64,000 nucleotides of DNA from Candidatus Zhuqueibacterota bacterium (GTDB taxonomy: Bacteria > Zhuqueibacterota > Zhuqueibacteria > Zhuqueibacterales > Zhuqueibacteraceae), in NCBI GenBank assembly GCA_022616415.1, contig JAKEEU010000336.1:16296-80295 (forward strand). Direction: 5' to 3'. Below are positions 1 through 8,818 of this stretch, one piece after another. The position numbers and the translations under genes were made by a program. Each line of letters starts with the position of its first letter. The first letter of the stretch is position 1. Under the pieces are notes generated by a model, which searched no databases, was not told the origin of the DNA, and worked only from the letters and a program-made list of their open reading frames with translations.

Positions 1-1777
1 CGAGAGCCATTTGGCGGAGTTCTTCCGCCGGTTTCAATGGTGTGATACGAAAGGTTTGCCCGTCTTCGCCGTCGAGATGGCGGCGTTTGAAGACGACGCC
101 CGCGGCTTCGACTTGCGTGGCTTTGCCCTTTTGATCGTGGGTGAAAATCAGCTTCTCGCCATGATAAAGGCCGTAATCGGGAAAGGCAAAAACATCTTTG
201 GAGATTTCGGTGAGCGGATATGAAAAGAACCATTCGATCAGCGCGTGCAGCTTGCCGTCTTTTTCGAGGATGAAGAGAACATTGTGATCCCAGCCGTACT
301 CGCCGAGCAATCCTTGCCAATGCTCGGGAATTGGCTCAGGCTTCACAATCGGGATACGTTTGAATGAGTCGTTGCCGATACGCAAGCCATCGTCAACCGG
401 CAAAATTTTCGTTCCGTAAGCCAAGCGATCATCGACGATCAGAGTATCGTTCAATGATTTCAACTCGACAAGCAATTCACGTCGCGACATTAACAATTTG
501 CCTTCACGCGCAACGAGATCGAGGTGATCCTGATCGCGAACATAACGGCCGGCGAGGCGATGTGCAACGGCGGCATTAACCGAATCCGGAACTCTTGCCG
601 GCGGCAATGATTGCTTATTGCGAACGGCCAGCATTAATTTGAGCGCGCGCTCGGCAATCCGATATGTTATCGAATTAGCGCCGTCAATGCTTGTCACCAC
701 GACAGCGCCAAGTTTCATCTCGGGCAAAGCTTGCAATTCCGTAGCGAAGCCATACATCGCGCCGTCGTGGCCAACACGGCGATAACCCTGCAAATCCCAG
801 ATGCCGAAACCGAGGCCGAAGCCGTTTTTCTCTTCTGCTGTTGCAAATTGCAGGGTCCACATTTTTTCAAGCGTTTCCGGTTTGAGCACTTGACCGTTCG
901 GACCTTTGCCGCTATTAAAGAGAACACTCATAAAGCGGGCGAGATCAGTGACAGTTGAATACATGCCGGCCGCTGGCGCCATGCCGAGCTGAAATGTGGG
1001 CGCATCGAACTGACGTCCGTCATAACTCCACATATATGCTTTCGCGAGATGCTTGGTGATTTCCGGCGTGGGTTCAAAGCTGCTGTTGCGCAGCCCCATC
1101 GGCGCGAGCACGGCCTTTTGCAAATATTTCGTGAAGGGTTGTTTCTGACTTTGTTCTAAAACATAGCCGACTGTTGCAATGGCCGCATTGGAATATTTGA
1201 TGCGCTTTTCCGGCTCGTAAACCAGTGTTGTTGAATTGAGACTTTGCACCGTTTGCGCCAGCGATGGCGCCGTGTCGTCGAAATAATTTCCCACCGGCGG
1301 TTCGCGCACAAGTCCCGAACGATGCGACATGAGTTGGCGCAGTGTGATTGTTTTAGCAAAGGGGTTGTTAGGTTTGAAATCCGGCAGGTAATTCGTCACC
1401 GGAGCATCGAGATCGATTACGCCGCGTTCGACGAGCTGCATGATGCCGATGTCGGTGAACAGCTTTGAGACTGAGCCGACGCGATAAACGGTTTCGGCGG
1501 TTGCCAGAGTTTTCTTGTCCGAATCTTCCCAACCAAAGCCTTTTGCCCAAACGATATCCTGATCATCGACAAGCGCGATGGAAAGCGCCGGCAGTTTTTT
1601 GTCTCGCATCTCGTGGGTGATGAAGCGCTCGAGATCTGCAGCAACGGCAACATAATCGGTGCGGGGAGAAATGTTTGGTGAGTTGTTGCGGGCACCGCCG
1701 GAATAAATGAAGAGAAGAAACAAAAATGGAGCGACAAATCTTTTTGCGCGTCGCAAGAAATTGGGGAGATGGATCAT
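1..1777 (-). CDS. Serine beta-lactamase-family hydrolase (class C/DD-peptidase-like), C-terminus beyond window
   Basis: The frame is open from the ATG at 1777 to the left edge (592 codons), so the C-terminus is missing. A basic-hydrophobic N-terminus (residues 8-28) predicts a signal peptide or anchor. All three family motifs are visible: SVSK at residues 102-105 (nucleophile serine and lysine), YSN near residue 195, and GHDG near 335. After the catalytic domain, from about residue 430, comes a beta-rich tail of the kind found in esterase/peptidase-like members. GGAGGAAG lies 7 bases before the ATG. Family members are periplasmic or surface hydrolases of D-amino-acid peptides, esters or beta-lactams; the substrate cannot be read from sequence. 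It is transcribed alone, away from hicBA by sequence gap. Confidence 0.88.
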   Translation of the reverse strand, partial: MIHLPNFLRRAKRFVAPFLFLLFIYSGGARNNSPNISPRTDYVAVAADLERFITHEMRDKKLPALSIALVDDQDIVWAKGFGWEDSDKKTLATAETVYRVGSVSKLFTDIGIMQLVERGVIDLDAPVTNYLPDFKPNNPFAKTITLRQLMSHRSGLVREPPVGNYFDDTAPSLAQTVQSLNSTTLVYEPEKRIKYSNAAIATVGYVLEQSQKQPFTKYLQKAVLAPMGLRNSSFEPTPEITKHLAKAYMWSYDGRQFDAPTFQLGMAPAAGMYSTVTDLARFMSVLFNSGKGPNGQVLKPETLEKMWTLQFATAEEKNGFGLGFGIWDLQGYRRVGHDGAMYGFATELQALPEMKLGAVVVTSIDGANSITYRIAERALKLMLAVRNKQSLPPARVPDSVNAAVAHRLAGRYVRDQDHLDLVAREGKLLMSRRELLVELKSLNDTLIVDDRLAYGTKILPVDDGLRIGNDSFKRIPIVKPEPIPEHWQGLLGEYGWDHNVLFILEKDGKLHALIEWFFSYPLTEISKDVFAFPDYGLYHGEKLIFTHDQKGKATQVEAAGVVFKRRHLDGEDGQTFRITPLKPAEELRQMAL

Positions 1778-1822
1778 CGATTTGCTTCCTCCTCACGAGA
1801 TTTCAAATCGGATATAAATAGA

Positions 1823-2053
1823 TCATGCCAAATATGAGAGAAATTCATCTAAGTTTAAGCCGGCTTGCCGGATGATGTTCGCCAGTGTTCCCTTGGGAAG
1901 GTCTTTGTTGTGAATGGGCACCGTCACACGAAGCGCCGGATTGGTCGAGTGAATGAGTCGAGCGTGACTGCCAGTTTGATGATGGATATGGAAACCGGCT
2001 TTTTGTAGCGCGCGGATAGCTTCCTTGGGTTTGACAATCGGCAGTTTGGCCAT
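1823..2053 (-). CDS. hicA: HicA-type toxin (mRNA interferase)
   Basis: 76 residues, the normal HicA size. The compact dsRBD-like fold is recognisable from the pattern HHQTGSHARL followed by VTVPIHNKDLPKGTL; the histidine in GSH is the family's catalytic residue. HicA cleaves mRNA and tmRNA and is held inactive by HicB. The start codon overlaps the stop of the upstream hicB (TAATG), so the two are translationally coupled, with the antitoxin first. Confidence 0.92.
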   Translation of the reverse strand: MAKLPIVKPKEAIRALQKAGFHIHHQTGSHARLIHSTNPALRVTVPIHNKDLPKGTLANIIRQAGLNLDEFLSYLA

Positions 2054-2301
2054 TAAGCCGCTTTCAATGTTATTGCCAACCGCTCTTTAACCGGCTCACG
2101 ATCAATGGAGATATCTCGGGGGATTTCTTCGCCTAACTGAATGGCGCTTTCTAAATAGCAACGGATTGCATCTTCGGCCATCGTCCTGGCTTCTTCAAGC
2201 GTTTCACCAAAGGTGCAAATTTCAGGGATAGCCGGTACGACGACATTGTAGCCTCCTTCTTCAAGCGGCTCAAAAAAGACGGTGTAGTTATAAATTTTCA
2301 T
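2053..2301 (-). CDS. hicB: HicB-type antitoxin
   Basis: 82 residues with the partial RNase H-like HicB fold: YTVFFEPLEEGGYNVVVPAIPE, then a helix with TLEEARTMAEDAI. It lacks an obvious C-terminal DNA-binding extension, as in short HicB proteins, so autoregulation would need another contact. The ATG at 2301 is chosen over the GTG one codon earlier because AAGGAG sits 5 bases in front of it. It overlaps hicA by one base and should neutralise that toxin. Confidence 0.9.
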   Translation of the reverse strand: MKIYNYTVFFEPLEEGGYNVVVPAIPEICTFGETLEEARTMAEDAIRCYLESAIQLGEEIPRDISIDREPVKERLAITLKAA

Positions 2302-2391
2302 CACGACTCCTTCAAAACGTTTTAGTTCTTGCCGGTATCACCAAGATGAGAAAATGTACTCAAATCGGCGGGAAAAGTCAAGTCTCTTGAT

Positions 2392-3723
2392 TCACTCCAA
2401 AGCGCCTTGGTCGATCTTGAGTATCGTTTGCAGCAACACGTTGGCGCCATTCGCCATATCCTCGGGCTTGGTGTATTCTTTCGGCGAATGGCTGATGCCG
2501 CCGGCGCTGGGAACGAAGATCATCCCAGCAGGAGCAATTCGCGCCATGTCCTGTGCATCGTGTCCCGCGCCGCTTGGCATCAGCTTGAAACTCAGCCCGA
2601 GGTCGCGCGCCGATTCGGCAATAATCTTGCGCACGCACTCGTCGGTGAGCGCTGGAATCGAATTGGTCGGAATCGATGAAAAACTGATTTTCGTTCCGGT
2701 CTTTTGCGAAATATTTTTTGCTTCTTCCTGAATCGTTTGAAAAAGTGAATTGACTTTTTCCGAAGAAAGATCGCGCAGTTCCAGACTCATGATCACTTTG
2801 CCGGGAATGACGTTCGGTGCGCCAGGCTCGGCGGTGATCCGCCCGACGGTTCCGACTTGCCGGCCAGGAACACTCGTCACCACTTTATTAACGGCGATGA
2901 TGAGTTGCGCCGCGGCCAGGAGCGCATCCTGTCGTTTGTCCATCGGCGTCGTGCCGGCATGATTGGCAAAGCCTTCGATGGTGACATCCCACCATTTGAT
3001 GCCCACAATGCCTTCGACGACGCCGATGTTGAGATGCTCGCTAACCAAAATCCCGCCTTGCTCGATATGAAGCTCGAGGAAAATTTTGCAATCGCCTTTG
3101 CGTCGCACGGCCTCCGCAAGCTTATCCGGATCACCGCCAATGGCGCGAATGCCCTCGCGAATGGTCTTGCCGCTATGGCTCTTCACCGCCAACGCCTCGG
3201 CAGTCAATTCGCCGATCATGGCGCGGCTGCCGACGAGCCCGCCTTCTTCATCCGCAAACACCACGACCTCAAGCGGATGATGTGTGGCGAGGTTATTTTC
3301 ATGCAATACTTGCGCGCATTCAATCGCGCCGATGCTCCCAACGTCGCCGTCGTAGTTGCCGCCGTTCGGAACCGAATCGATATGTGAGCCGAATATAATG
3401 CTGGGCAACTTAGGGTCGCGCCCTTCTCTCCTGCCGATGATATTTCCTGCGGCATCGATTTTCACTTTTAGTCCGGCTTCGCGCATCAATGAGATGACAT
3501 AATTCCGCCCTTGAATATCTGCTTCACTGAATGCGACGCGACTAACGCCGCCAAAGGGATTTTTGCCAAACTCCGCCAGCGCCAGAATCCGCTGCTCGAG
3601 GCGCTTCACGTTGACGCGCAAATTAATGGCGTCGTGATGAGTCGTTTGGGCAAAAACATGAGTGTTGACGAACAACACTACAGCTAGTGCTGCCCACCAA
3701 AAGAAAATAGAAAATTTACGCAT
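2392..3723 (-). CDS. Exported M20-family amidohydrolase (N-carbamoyl-amino-acid hydrolase/allantoate amidohydrolase type)
   Basis: 443 residues starting at the ATG at 3723. A longer in-frame start would run into the upstream gene and place the signal peptide internally. Residues 1-26 form a signal peptide (hydrophobic core, then VFAQ). Metal and catalytic motifs of the M20 carbamoylase subgroup are present in order: GSHIDSVPNGG, FADEEGG, LELHIEQG, NHAGTTPM and GAGHDAQDMA. The family hydrolyses N-carbamoyl amino acids or allantoate with two metal ions; export to the periplasm is unusual for it. It is the last gene of a three-gene operon, 8 bases after the metallo-beta-lactamase-fold gene. The exact substrate is unknown. 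Confidence 0.87.
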   Translation of the reverse strand: MRKFSIFFWWAALAVVLFVNTHVFAQTTHHDAINLRVNVKRLEQRILALAEFGKNPFGGVSRVAFSEADIQGRNYVISLMREAGLKVKIDAAGNIIGRREGRDPKLPSIIFGSHIDSVPNGGNYDGDVGSIGAIECAQVLHENNLATHHPLEVVVFADEEGGLVGSRAMIGELTAEALAVKSHSGKTIREGIRAIGGDPDKLAEAVRRKGDCKIFLELHIEQGGILVSEHLNIGVVEGIVGIKWWDVTIEGFANHAGTTPMDKRQDALLAAAQLIIAVNKVVTSVPGRQVGTVGRITAEPGAPNVIPGKVIMSLELRDLSSEKVNSLFQTIQEEAKNISQKTGTKISFSSIPTNSIPALTDECVRKIIAESARDLGLSFKLMPSGAGHDAQDMARIAPAGMIFVPSAGGISHSPKEYTKPEDMANGANVLLQTILKIDQGALE

Positions 3724-3731
3724 AGCAATGT

Positions 3732-4631
3732 TTAATTTTTCCTTGCCGAGAAATTTTGATGAATCGTCTCGATCCACCGCTCTGTCGAAATGAAGCCGCT
3801 GCCCCAGGATCTCCACTCCTCGGCAAAGCCCTGCTTCTTTAACTCGTCGAGGCTTGTGCCGGCGGCAATGCCCTGGCGAACGACTTTGGTCGTTTCCATC
3901 AACATGCGGTGATAGCTCTTCAAATCATCCAGCGTCGAGATCGGCCCGTGCCCGGGAATGATCTTTACGTCGGCCGGCAATTGCGCGATGATTTGCTCGA
4001 TATTTTTTATCAACCCTTCGACGTCTCCCCCACTGACGAGATCGACGAAGGGAAAGCGAGCGACGAAAAAATCATCGCCCATGTGAACGACGTTGGCGTT
4101 GACGAAGAAAATGACACAGTCACCATCGGTATGGCCTTTGGGAAAGTGAAGGACTTTGATCTCTTCTCCATTGAAGTGGAGCGAAAGTGATGACTCCAAG
4201 GTGATCACCGGCCACCCTTCTTTCGGCAACGGCGGGGTGATGCGTTCGCCTCTTCTTTGCTCGGTCATCAAGCGTTTGCGCACGTTCGCGTGCGCGACGA
4301 TGGTCGCCTCTTTTCCGAAAATCGGATTGCCGCCGGTGTGATCGCCGTGCCAATGCGTGTTGAGCACGAATCTCAACTTGCCGTTATTCAATTTGTTCAA
4401 TGCAGCGCGAATTTTTTCAGAGAGAGGCGCGTACTGATCATCAACGATGAGAATCCCATCGTCGCCGACAGAAACACCAATGTTACCGCCCTGGCCTTCC
4501 AGCATGTAGACGTTGCCGCGTACTTGCGTGGCTTTGATTTCGACTTTGGAGAAGTCTTGTTGTTGTGTCGCCCAAACCGCGCCGAGCAAAAATAAACCGG
4601 CAAACGCAACACGAAGCAATGTTAACTTCAT
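3732..4631 (-). CDS. Exported metallo-beta-lactamase-fold hydrolase
   Basis: 299 residues with a signal peptide (residues 1-21, ending near VWA). The zinc ligands of the MBL fold are clear: NTHWHGDHTGG (HxHxDH), the third histidine in KGHTDGD, and the C-terminal IIPGHGP. The overall plan (VSVGDDGILIVDDQ at the N-terminus) matches the broad MBL-fold hydrolases linked to quinoprotein relay or class B-like enzymes rather than a proven antibiotic resistance enzyme. It is the middle gene of the cassette, 24 bases after the dipeptidase stop and 8 bases before the M20 start, so all three probably act in the same extracytoplasmic pathway. Confidence 0.88.
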   Translation of the reverse strand: MKLTLLRVAFAGLFLLGAVWATQQQDFSKVEIKATQVRGNVYMLEGQGGNIGVSVGDDGILIVDDQYAPLSEKIRAALNKLNNGKLRFVLNTHWHGDHTGGNPIFGKEATIVAHANVRKRLMTEQRRGERITPPLPKEGWPVITLESSLSLHFNGEEIKVLHFPKGHTDGDCVIFFVNANVVHMGDDFFVARFPFVDLVSGGDVEGLIKNIEQIIAQLPADVKIIPGHGPISTLDDLKSYHRMLMETTKVVRQGIAAGTSLDELKKQGFAEEWRSWGSGFISTERWIETIHQNFSARKN

Positions 4632-4655
4632 GATTCGACCTCCACGAAGAATCGG

Positions 4656-5927
4656 TTAATGAGATGACGTGCCTTCGGCTTGCAATTGTTTGGAAACTTT
4701 TATGGTTTCGGCAAGAACTCGCATCAAATTCCCGCCCCAAATTTTTTGAATGTCCTCCTCGGAATAACCGCGTTTCAGCAATTCTTTGGTGAGATTCGGC
4801 ATTTCGGAAACATCGTCGATACCGATCAAACCACCACCGCCGTCAAAATCCGAGCCGATGCCGATATGATCCACGCCCATCACTTTCACCATGTGGTCGA
4901 TATGATCCGCGGCGTCTTGCACGGTCGGGCGATTGGCTGGATACTTCGTGTTAATGGCTTGAAATTCTTCCCAGACTTTTCTGGCTTCTTCGTCGCCCAA
5001 CTCACCGCGCCGCGCCGCCCGCAATTTTTCCCGCAAAGGGGTTATTGCCGTCTCACGCTCCGGATTCTGGGGCATCGTCTTGATGTAGTTGCCCAACAAA
5101 CAAAGCTGCACCACGCCGCCGTTTTTCTTCACGGCTTGCAGCATCTCGTCGTTCATGTTGCGGGCGTGGTCGCACAGCGCTCGGGCGCTGGAATGCGACG
5201 CGATCACCGGCGTTTTGGCCTGTGCGATCACGTCCCAGAACAGATCGTCGTGGACGTGAGAAATATCGACCATGATGCCGAGACGATTCATTTCTTTCAC
5301 CACTTGTTCGCCGAGCGGACTCAGCCCCTCCCATTCCTTTTTTTCATCCGTCGAGGAATCGCCCAACTCGTTGTTGCGCGAGTGGGTTATCGTAATATAG
5401 CGCACGCCGAGATCGTGGAACATTTTGACGTTGCCCGGATCTTTGCCGAGGGGATAGCCGTTTTCCATGCCCATGAAAATCGCGCGCTTGCCGGCCTTTT
5501 CGATGCGATAAGCGTCCTCGGGCGTGAGCGCGATCTCGGCCAAATCCGGATTGTCGGCGACCATCTTTTGGGTAAGCTCGATCAGCTTCAGCGCGTGCTC
5601 TTTGGCTTTAGCGTGGCCATCGTCCGTGCGCGGCCCTTGCGAGGTGTAGATGGACATGAACACCCCGTCCAGGCCTCCTTCTTTCATTCGCACCAAATCC
5701 CATTGGCCGCTGCCTCTCTCGCCAGGCTCGTGGCGCTCGCGCGGAACGAACTCGGGATTGCGCAACTGATTCGAGGGCCAATCGATGTGGGTGTCAACCG
5801 TGAACACCTTCGCGTGAATCTCGGCAGTTTTGCGGTTAAGCTCATCTTCAGATTTTTGCGCCGTCGCCAGCGTGAAGCTTGCGGCAATAAAGACGAACGG
5901 CAAAGCCAAGCAATTCGTGTTTTTCAT
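4656..5927 (-). CDS. Exported membrane dipeptidase (peptidase M19)
   Basis: 423 residues from the ATG at 5927, which has AGGAGG 7 bases upstream; the longer upstream reading frame has no support. Residues 1-22 form a signal peptide (ending ATAQ). M19 metal-site elements are present: VDTHIDWP (HxD), GMENGYPL (glutamate), DISHVHDD, ASHSSARAL and GIGSDFDGGG. These zinc enzymes cleave dipeptides, including D-containing or dehydro-dipeptides. It is the first gene of the hydrolase cassette. A double hairpin (5949-5998) sits in its untranslated leader. Confidence 0.92.
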   Translation of the reverse strand: MKNTNCLALPFVFIAASFTLATAQKSEDELNRKTAEIHAKVFTVDTHIDWPSNQLRNPEFVPRERHEPGERGSGQWDLVRMKEGGLDGVFMSIYTSQGPRTDDGHAKAKEHALKLIELTQKMVADNPDLAEIALTPEDAYRIEKAGKRAIFMGMENGYPLGKDPGNVKMFHDLGVRYITITHSRNNELGDSSTDEKKEWEGLSPLGEQVVKEMNRLGIMVDISHVHDDLFWDVIAQAKTPVIASHSSARALCDHARNMNDEMLQAVKKNGGVVQLCLLGNYIKTMPQNPERETAITPLREKLRAARRGELGDEEARKVWEEFQAINTKYPANRPTVQDAADHIDHMVKVMGVDHIGIGSDFDGGGGLIGIDDVSEMPNLTKELLKRGYSEEDIQKIWGGNLMRVLAETIKVSKQLQAEGTSSH

Positions 5928-5948
5928 GTTTTCGCCTCCTTGGAGATA

Positions 5949-5998
5949 GTCCCGACAGGCGCAGCCTACGGTCGTAGGCCAGACGGCCCGTCTGGGAC
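5949..5998 (-). promoter_or_regulatory. Double-hairpin leader of the dipeptidase operon
   Basis: CCTACG-GT-CGTAGG (5965-5978) is directly followed by CCAGACGG-C-CCGTCTGG (5979-5995). Outer GTCCC (5949) can pair with GGGAC (5994-5998) in competition with the second hairpin. The block ends 22 bases before the start codon at 5927. A related CTACG-NC-CGTAG hairpin occurs at 31923 and 43262. It may be a mobile repeat or an RNA structure; no function is established. Confidence 0.45.
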
Positions 5999-6028
5999 AG
6001 GTTGTGAATTTTTTTGGATTTTTAATGT

Positions 6029-6358
6029 TTAGTAAATCCAAAGCAATAATATCAACGTCACTAAAAAACTGATGATGGCACCAAGAATAAAAAACACGGC
6101 CAAGATCGCGTAAGCAATCGCCGACCAATCGCCGCGCTTGCTGCGCGCTATGAAGATGAACCAAATGCCGCCGGCCAGCAAGAGCAACGGCATGAGGTAA
6201 CTGACCAAAATATTATCCTGGTGATTTCGAGCAATAAAAAAGACGTACAGAAAAGTCAATCCCGCAGCAATCAGCGCGACGACGCTGAACATGATAATGA
6301 CGTTGGTATTCGAGCCTTTGGAGTAATGTTGGATGGATTGGCGGAAAATGTTGTTCAT
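6029..6358 (-). CDS. Small three-helix membrane protein, function unknown
   Basis: 109 residues from the ATG at 6358. The longer in-frame start would extend into the end of the upstream PHP gene (stop at 6391), so the shorter start is preferred. Three hydrophobic stretches (about residues 20-40, 52-68 and 78-108) predict a small integral membrane protein with short charged loops (ARSKRGDW). I do not recognise a family. It follows the PHP lipoprotein by 32 bases on the same strand and may be co-transcribed. Confidence 0.7.
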   Translation of the reverse strand: MNNIFRQSIQHYSKGSNTNVIIMFSVVALIAAGLTFLYVFFIARNHQDNILVSYLMPLLLLAGGIWFIFIARSKRGDWSAIAYAILAVFFILGAIISFLVTLILLLWIY

Positions 6359-6390
6359 AAGCGTAAAATTTCTTTTATGGCATTCGATTC

Positions 6391-7392
6391 TTACGGCTTT
6401 CTCGCAAATACCGGCTGCACCCAAGCCACGTACCCGCCGGAATTGTATACTTTGGCGCGGACATATTGCATGTCGCCGGAGAGTTGATAAATCGCCGGAT
6501 TGATTTCCGAGTTCAGCAAGATTTTACCGCCAGCGCCAATGAACTCGGTGCGAAATTTAAAATCCCCTTGTTTGGCGATGTAAATTTCGATTTGCGTCGA
6601 GGTTATTTTAATATCATCCAGCTCGACGCCGGTAGTCGCATAAAACAGTCCCTTCTCCAAGCTCTCGACGATTTCGCGCACGTCCAAATTTTTTGCGCGC
6701 ACCGCCACCCAGCCGCGGCCGGGATTCGAGCGGCCGGGCGCAAATTCTCCCTGGAAATGATGTGCGTCATCGACGGCGATGCCGTAAATTTCCTTGCCCG
6801 CTGTCAATAAATGATCCCAAACTTGCTCCATGCTCGGCCAACCGCCGCCGCCGAAATTGTTCACATGCGGGTGGCCGTTGAAAATCTCGAGCAGTTTATC
6901 GTTATTGATTTGTAGAAGCTCACGATGCGACAATGCCCATCCAAAATTGGGGTGATTGATATGTGGCACGCCATTGACCGTACGCACGGCATCCACATTC
7001 TTTTGGATGGTCCCCACCAGCGAGGTATCAACAATCGGATTGATAGGTTGGGAAATATTCAAGCCGTTGACGTGTACCGGCTTTTGCTGAAACTTTGCAG
7101 TCACTTCTTCACCCGGAATCAGCAAAAAAGTGGAATCAACCAGATCATGAAGCGTCGCCGGATCGGTGAAGACGTTGTGATCGGAGAGCACGAGAAACCG
7201 ATAACCGTGATCTTTGTACCATTTGGTCACCACCTCCGGCGGCGAGTCGCCGTCGCTCATCGTGGTGTGCGTGTGGGTGTTGCCTTTGAACCATCGCTTG
7301 CCGGCAAAGCCCTTGTCTTCGAACTCCGGCATTTCACGGCACGCTAAAAAGGCGAGGATGGCAAGCGCGGTGACGACATGCCAAATCTTCAT
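6391..7392 (-). CDS. PHP-domain phosphoesterase-like lipoprotein
   Basis: 333 residues. The N-terminus ends in a lipobox (LAFLAC, Cys18), so it should be lipid-anchored. Metal-site motifs of the PHP superfamily follow: NTHTHTTMSDG, LSDHNVF, HINHPNFGW and AVDDAHHF. PHP proteins hydrolyse phosphoesters with a trinuclear metal site; this exported type is often annotated as a histidinol-phosphatase-like protein without a known substrate. The C-terminal 80 residues form a beta-sandwich-like segment. It is divergent from the PqqB-like gene, sharing the AT-rich 7393-7540 spacer. Confidence 0.85.
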   Translation of the reverse strand: MKIWHVVTALAILAFLACREMPEFEDKGFAGKRWFKGNTHTHTTMSDGDSPPEVVTKWYKDHGYRFLVLSDHNVFTDPATLHDLVDSTFLLIPGEEVTAKFQQKPVHVNGLNISQPINPIVDTSLVGTIQKNVDAVRTVNGVPHINHPNFGWALSHRELLQINNDKLLEIFNGHPHVNNFGGGGWPSMEQVWDHLLTAGKEIYGIAVDDAHHFQGEFAPGRSNPGRGWVAVRAKNLDVREIVESLEKGLFYATTGVELDDIKITSTQIEIYIAKQGDFKFRTEFIGAGGKILLNSEINPAIYQLSGDMQYVRAKVYNSGGYVAWVQPVFARKP

Positions 7393-7540
7393 TCCACCTC
7401 CGCAGTTTATGATAGCACAATAAAATATTTACAAAATGCAAAGTCAATGATTATTTTGCAAGATTTGTTTTTGGCGTTAAATTTTGCTTGCTTTTCTCAC
7501 GCTAAGTGCCGTAATTCATCTGTTTGGAGATTTAGAGGCG

Positions 7541-8515
7541 ATGCTAATACAACTCATATTGCCGGCAAAGATTGCTCTTCTGGCGTTGTCCCTCCTCGTT
7601 TCGGTGCACGATTTTCCTCGCCGTCCAGCGCATAATTCACTAATCTATTCTGCGCCTTGCTTGGTGGTGCTCGGCGTCGTGCAAGACGGCGGTTTGCCTC
7701 ACGCCGGTTGTCAAAAAAGCTGCTGCCGCGACGCATGGAACGATCCGAAGTTGTCACGGCTCGTATCGTGTCTGGCAATTGTCGATTCGATCTCCTCGGA
7801 GCGTTGGATGCTCGACGCGACGCCGGATTTCAAGCATCAGTTGCGCACGCTGGATGAGATCGCGCCCGTGTCTGCGTCGCCCGGTCTCGCCGGCATTCTG
7901 TTGACCCACGGCCACATCGGGCATTACACCGGCCTGATGCATCTCGGCCGCGAAGTGATTGGCGCGCGCGAAGTTCCGGTATACGCGATGCCGCGCATGC
8001 TCGACTTTCTCAGCCGCAACGGGCCGTGGGATCAACTGGCGCGGCTCAAAAATATCGAGCTGCGGCTGATGCAAAATGAGGTGACGTTCGAGCTGAATCA
8101 GCGAATTCGTGTCACACCGTTTCTCGTGCCGCATCGCGATGAGTACACCGAGACGGTCGGCTTTCGCATTGCCGGTCCGCAACGCTCGGCCGTTTTCATT
8201 CCGGATATTGACAAATGGGAAAAGTGGGATCGCCGTATTGAAGAAGTGATTGCCGGCGTCGATGCCGCTTATGTGGATGGCACTTTCTATGCGGATGGCG
8301 AAATTCCCGGGCGCAACATGGCGGAGATTCCGCATCCATTCATTGTGGAAACCATGCAGCGTCTTGCCGCGCTGCCGGCAGCGGAGAAGAGCAAAGTTCG
8401 TTTTATTCACCTCAACCACACCAACCCGGCGTTGCGACCCGACAGTGAGGCCGCGCGCGCCATTGCGAAGGCCGGTTTTCGGCTCGTGGTTGAGGGAGAG
8501 CGTTTGGAATTATAA
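7541..8515 (+). CDS. PqqB-like MBL-fold hydrolase, exported
   Basis: 324 residues from the ATG at 7541; a TTG start 57 bases earlier is possible. A hydrophobic N-terminus precedes the domain. The PqqB-like core is visible: VLGVVQDGGLPHAGC with a following CC pair, DATPDF, LTHGHIGHYTGL, and FIHLNHTNP near the end. The usual HxHxDH motif reads HGHIGH here, lacking the aspartate, as is common in PqqB-like proteins. PqqB helps make the redox cofactor PQQ, but no other pqq gene is in the window, so a separate oxidase or hydrolase role is as likely. Confidence 0.78.
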   Translation: MLIQLILPAKIALLALSLLVSVHDFPRRPAHNSLIYSAPCLVVLGVVQDGGLPHAGCQKSCCRDAWNDPKLSRLVSCLAIVDSISSERWMLDATPDFKHQLRTLDEIAPVSASPGLAGILLTHGHIGHYTGLMHLGREVIGAREVPVYAMPRMLDFLSRNGPWDQLARLKNIELRLMQNEVTFELNQRIRVTPFLVPHRDEYTETVGFRIAGPQRSAVFIPDIDKWEKWDRRIEEVIAGVDAAYVDGTFYADGEIPGRNMAEIPHPFIVETMQRLAALPAAEKSKVRFIHLNHTNPALRPDSEAARAIAKAGFRLVVEGERLEL

Positions 8516-8523
8516 CAAAAATC

Positions 8524-8552
8524 TTGCTTTCTTGCCGAAACTGTTTTATATT
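8524..8552 (+). promoter_or_regulatory. Putative promoter for the small basic protein
   Basis: TTGCTT (8524-8529), 17-base spacer, TATATT (8547-8552). It lies after the stop of the PqqB-like gene and upstream of the hairpin element and the 40-residue gene. Confidence 0.5.
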
Positions 8553-8587
8553 GGTTTGCTTTCCGAGTGATTCGAGAAAGGATATGA

Positions 8588-8647
8588 CCAACGAATAGAT
8601 TAAGAGCAGAGGATGGTTTTGTCCGCTGGTCTTGATTTATCCGTTGG
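8588..8647 (+). repeat. Inverted-repeat element, CCAACGGATA family, in the leader of the small basic gene
   Basis: CCAACGAATAGATTAAGA (8588-8605) pairs with the reverse complement at 8630-8647 (15 of 18 plus two G-U pairs in RNA); inside it CAG-A-GGA pairs with TCC-G-CTG around GGTTTTG. It belongs to the same family as the elements at 42238, 49745 and 51882, which also sit just before start codons. Confidence 0.7.
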
Positions 8648-8687
8648 CGAGTGCTTTTTAAACTCATTCCATCAAATTCGGAGCATT

Positions 8688-8810
8688 ATGGCAAGAAGCA
8701 AAAGCAAGCACATTCGCATGCGCATGCAGCGGCGGCAAAAGCGCAAAGCCCGCGCCAAACGCCGTAAAGCCATGCTGAAGCAAGAAAAGGCGGCCGCACC
8801 TAAAAGTTAA
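8688..8810 (+). CDS. 40-residue strongly basic protein
   Basis: The ATG at 8688 gives 40 residues, nearly half of them Lys or Arg (MARSKSKHIRMRMQRRQKRK...). An upstream in-frame ATG at 8613 would translate through the hairpin and is unlikely. The composition resembles tiny ribosome-associated or nucleic-acid-binding proteins, but I do not recognise a named family. It has its own promoter (8524-8552) and a strong terminator 9 bases after the stop, so it is an independent transcription unit, which supports it being a real gene. Confidence 0.65.
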   Translation: MARSKSKHIRMRMQRRQKRKARAKRRKAMLKQEKAAAPKS

Positions 8811-8818
8811 GCCTCGTG

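Noticed and set aside
4680..6032. 450-codon plus-strand ORF opposite the dipeptidase
   Set aside because: It mirrors the M19 gene, has histidine-rich shadow composition and no recognisable domain.
8613..8687. In-frame 25-codon extension of the small basic protein
   Set aside because: It would translate the 8588-8647 hairpin; the basic protein proper starts at 8688 and has a plausible start there.
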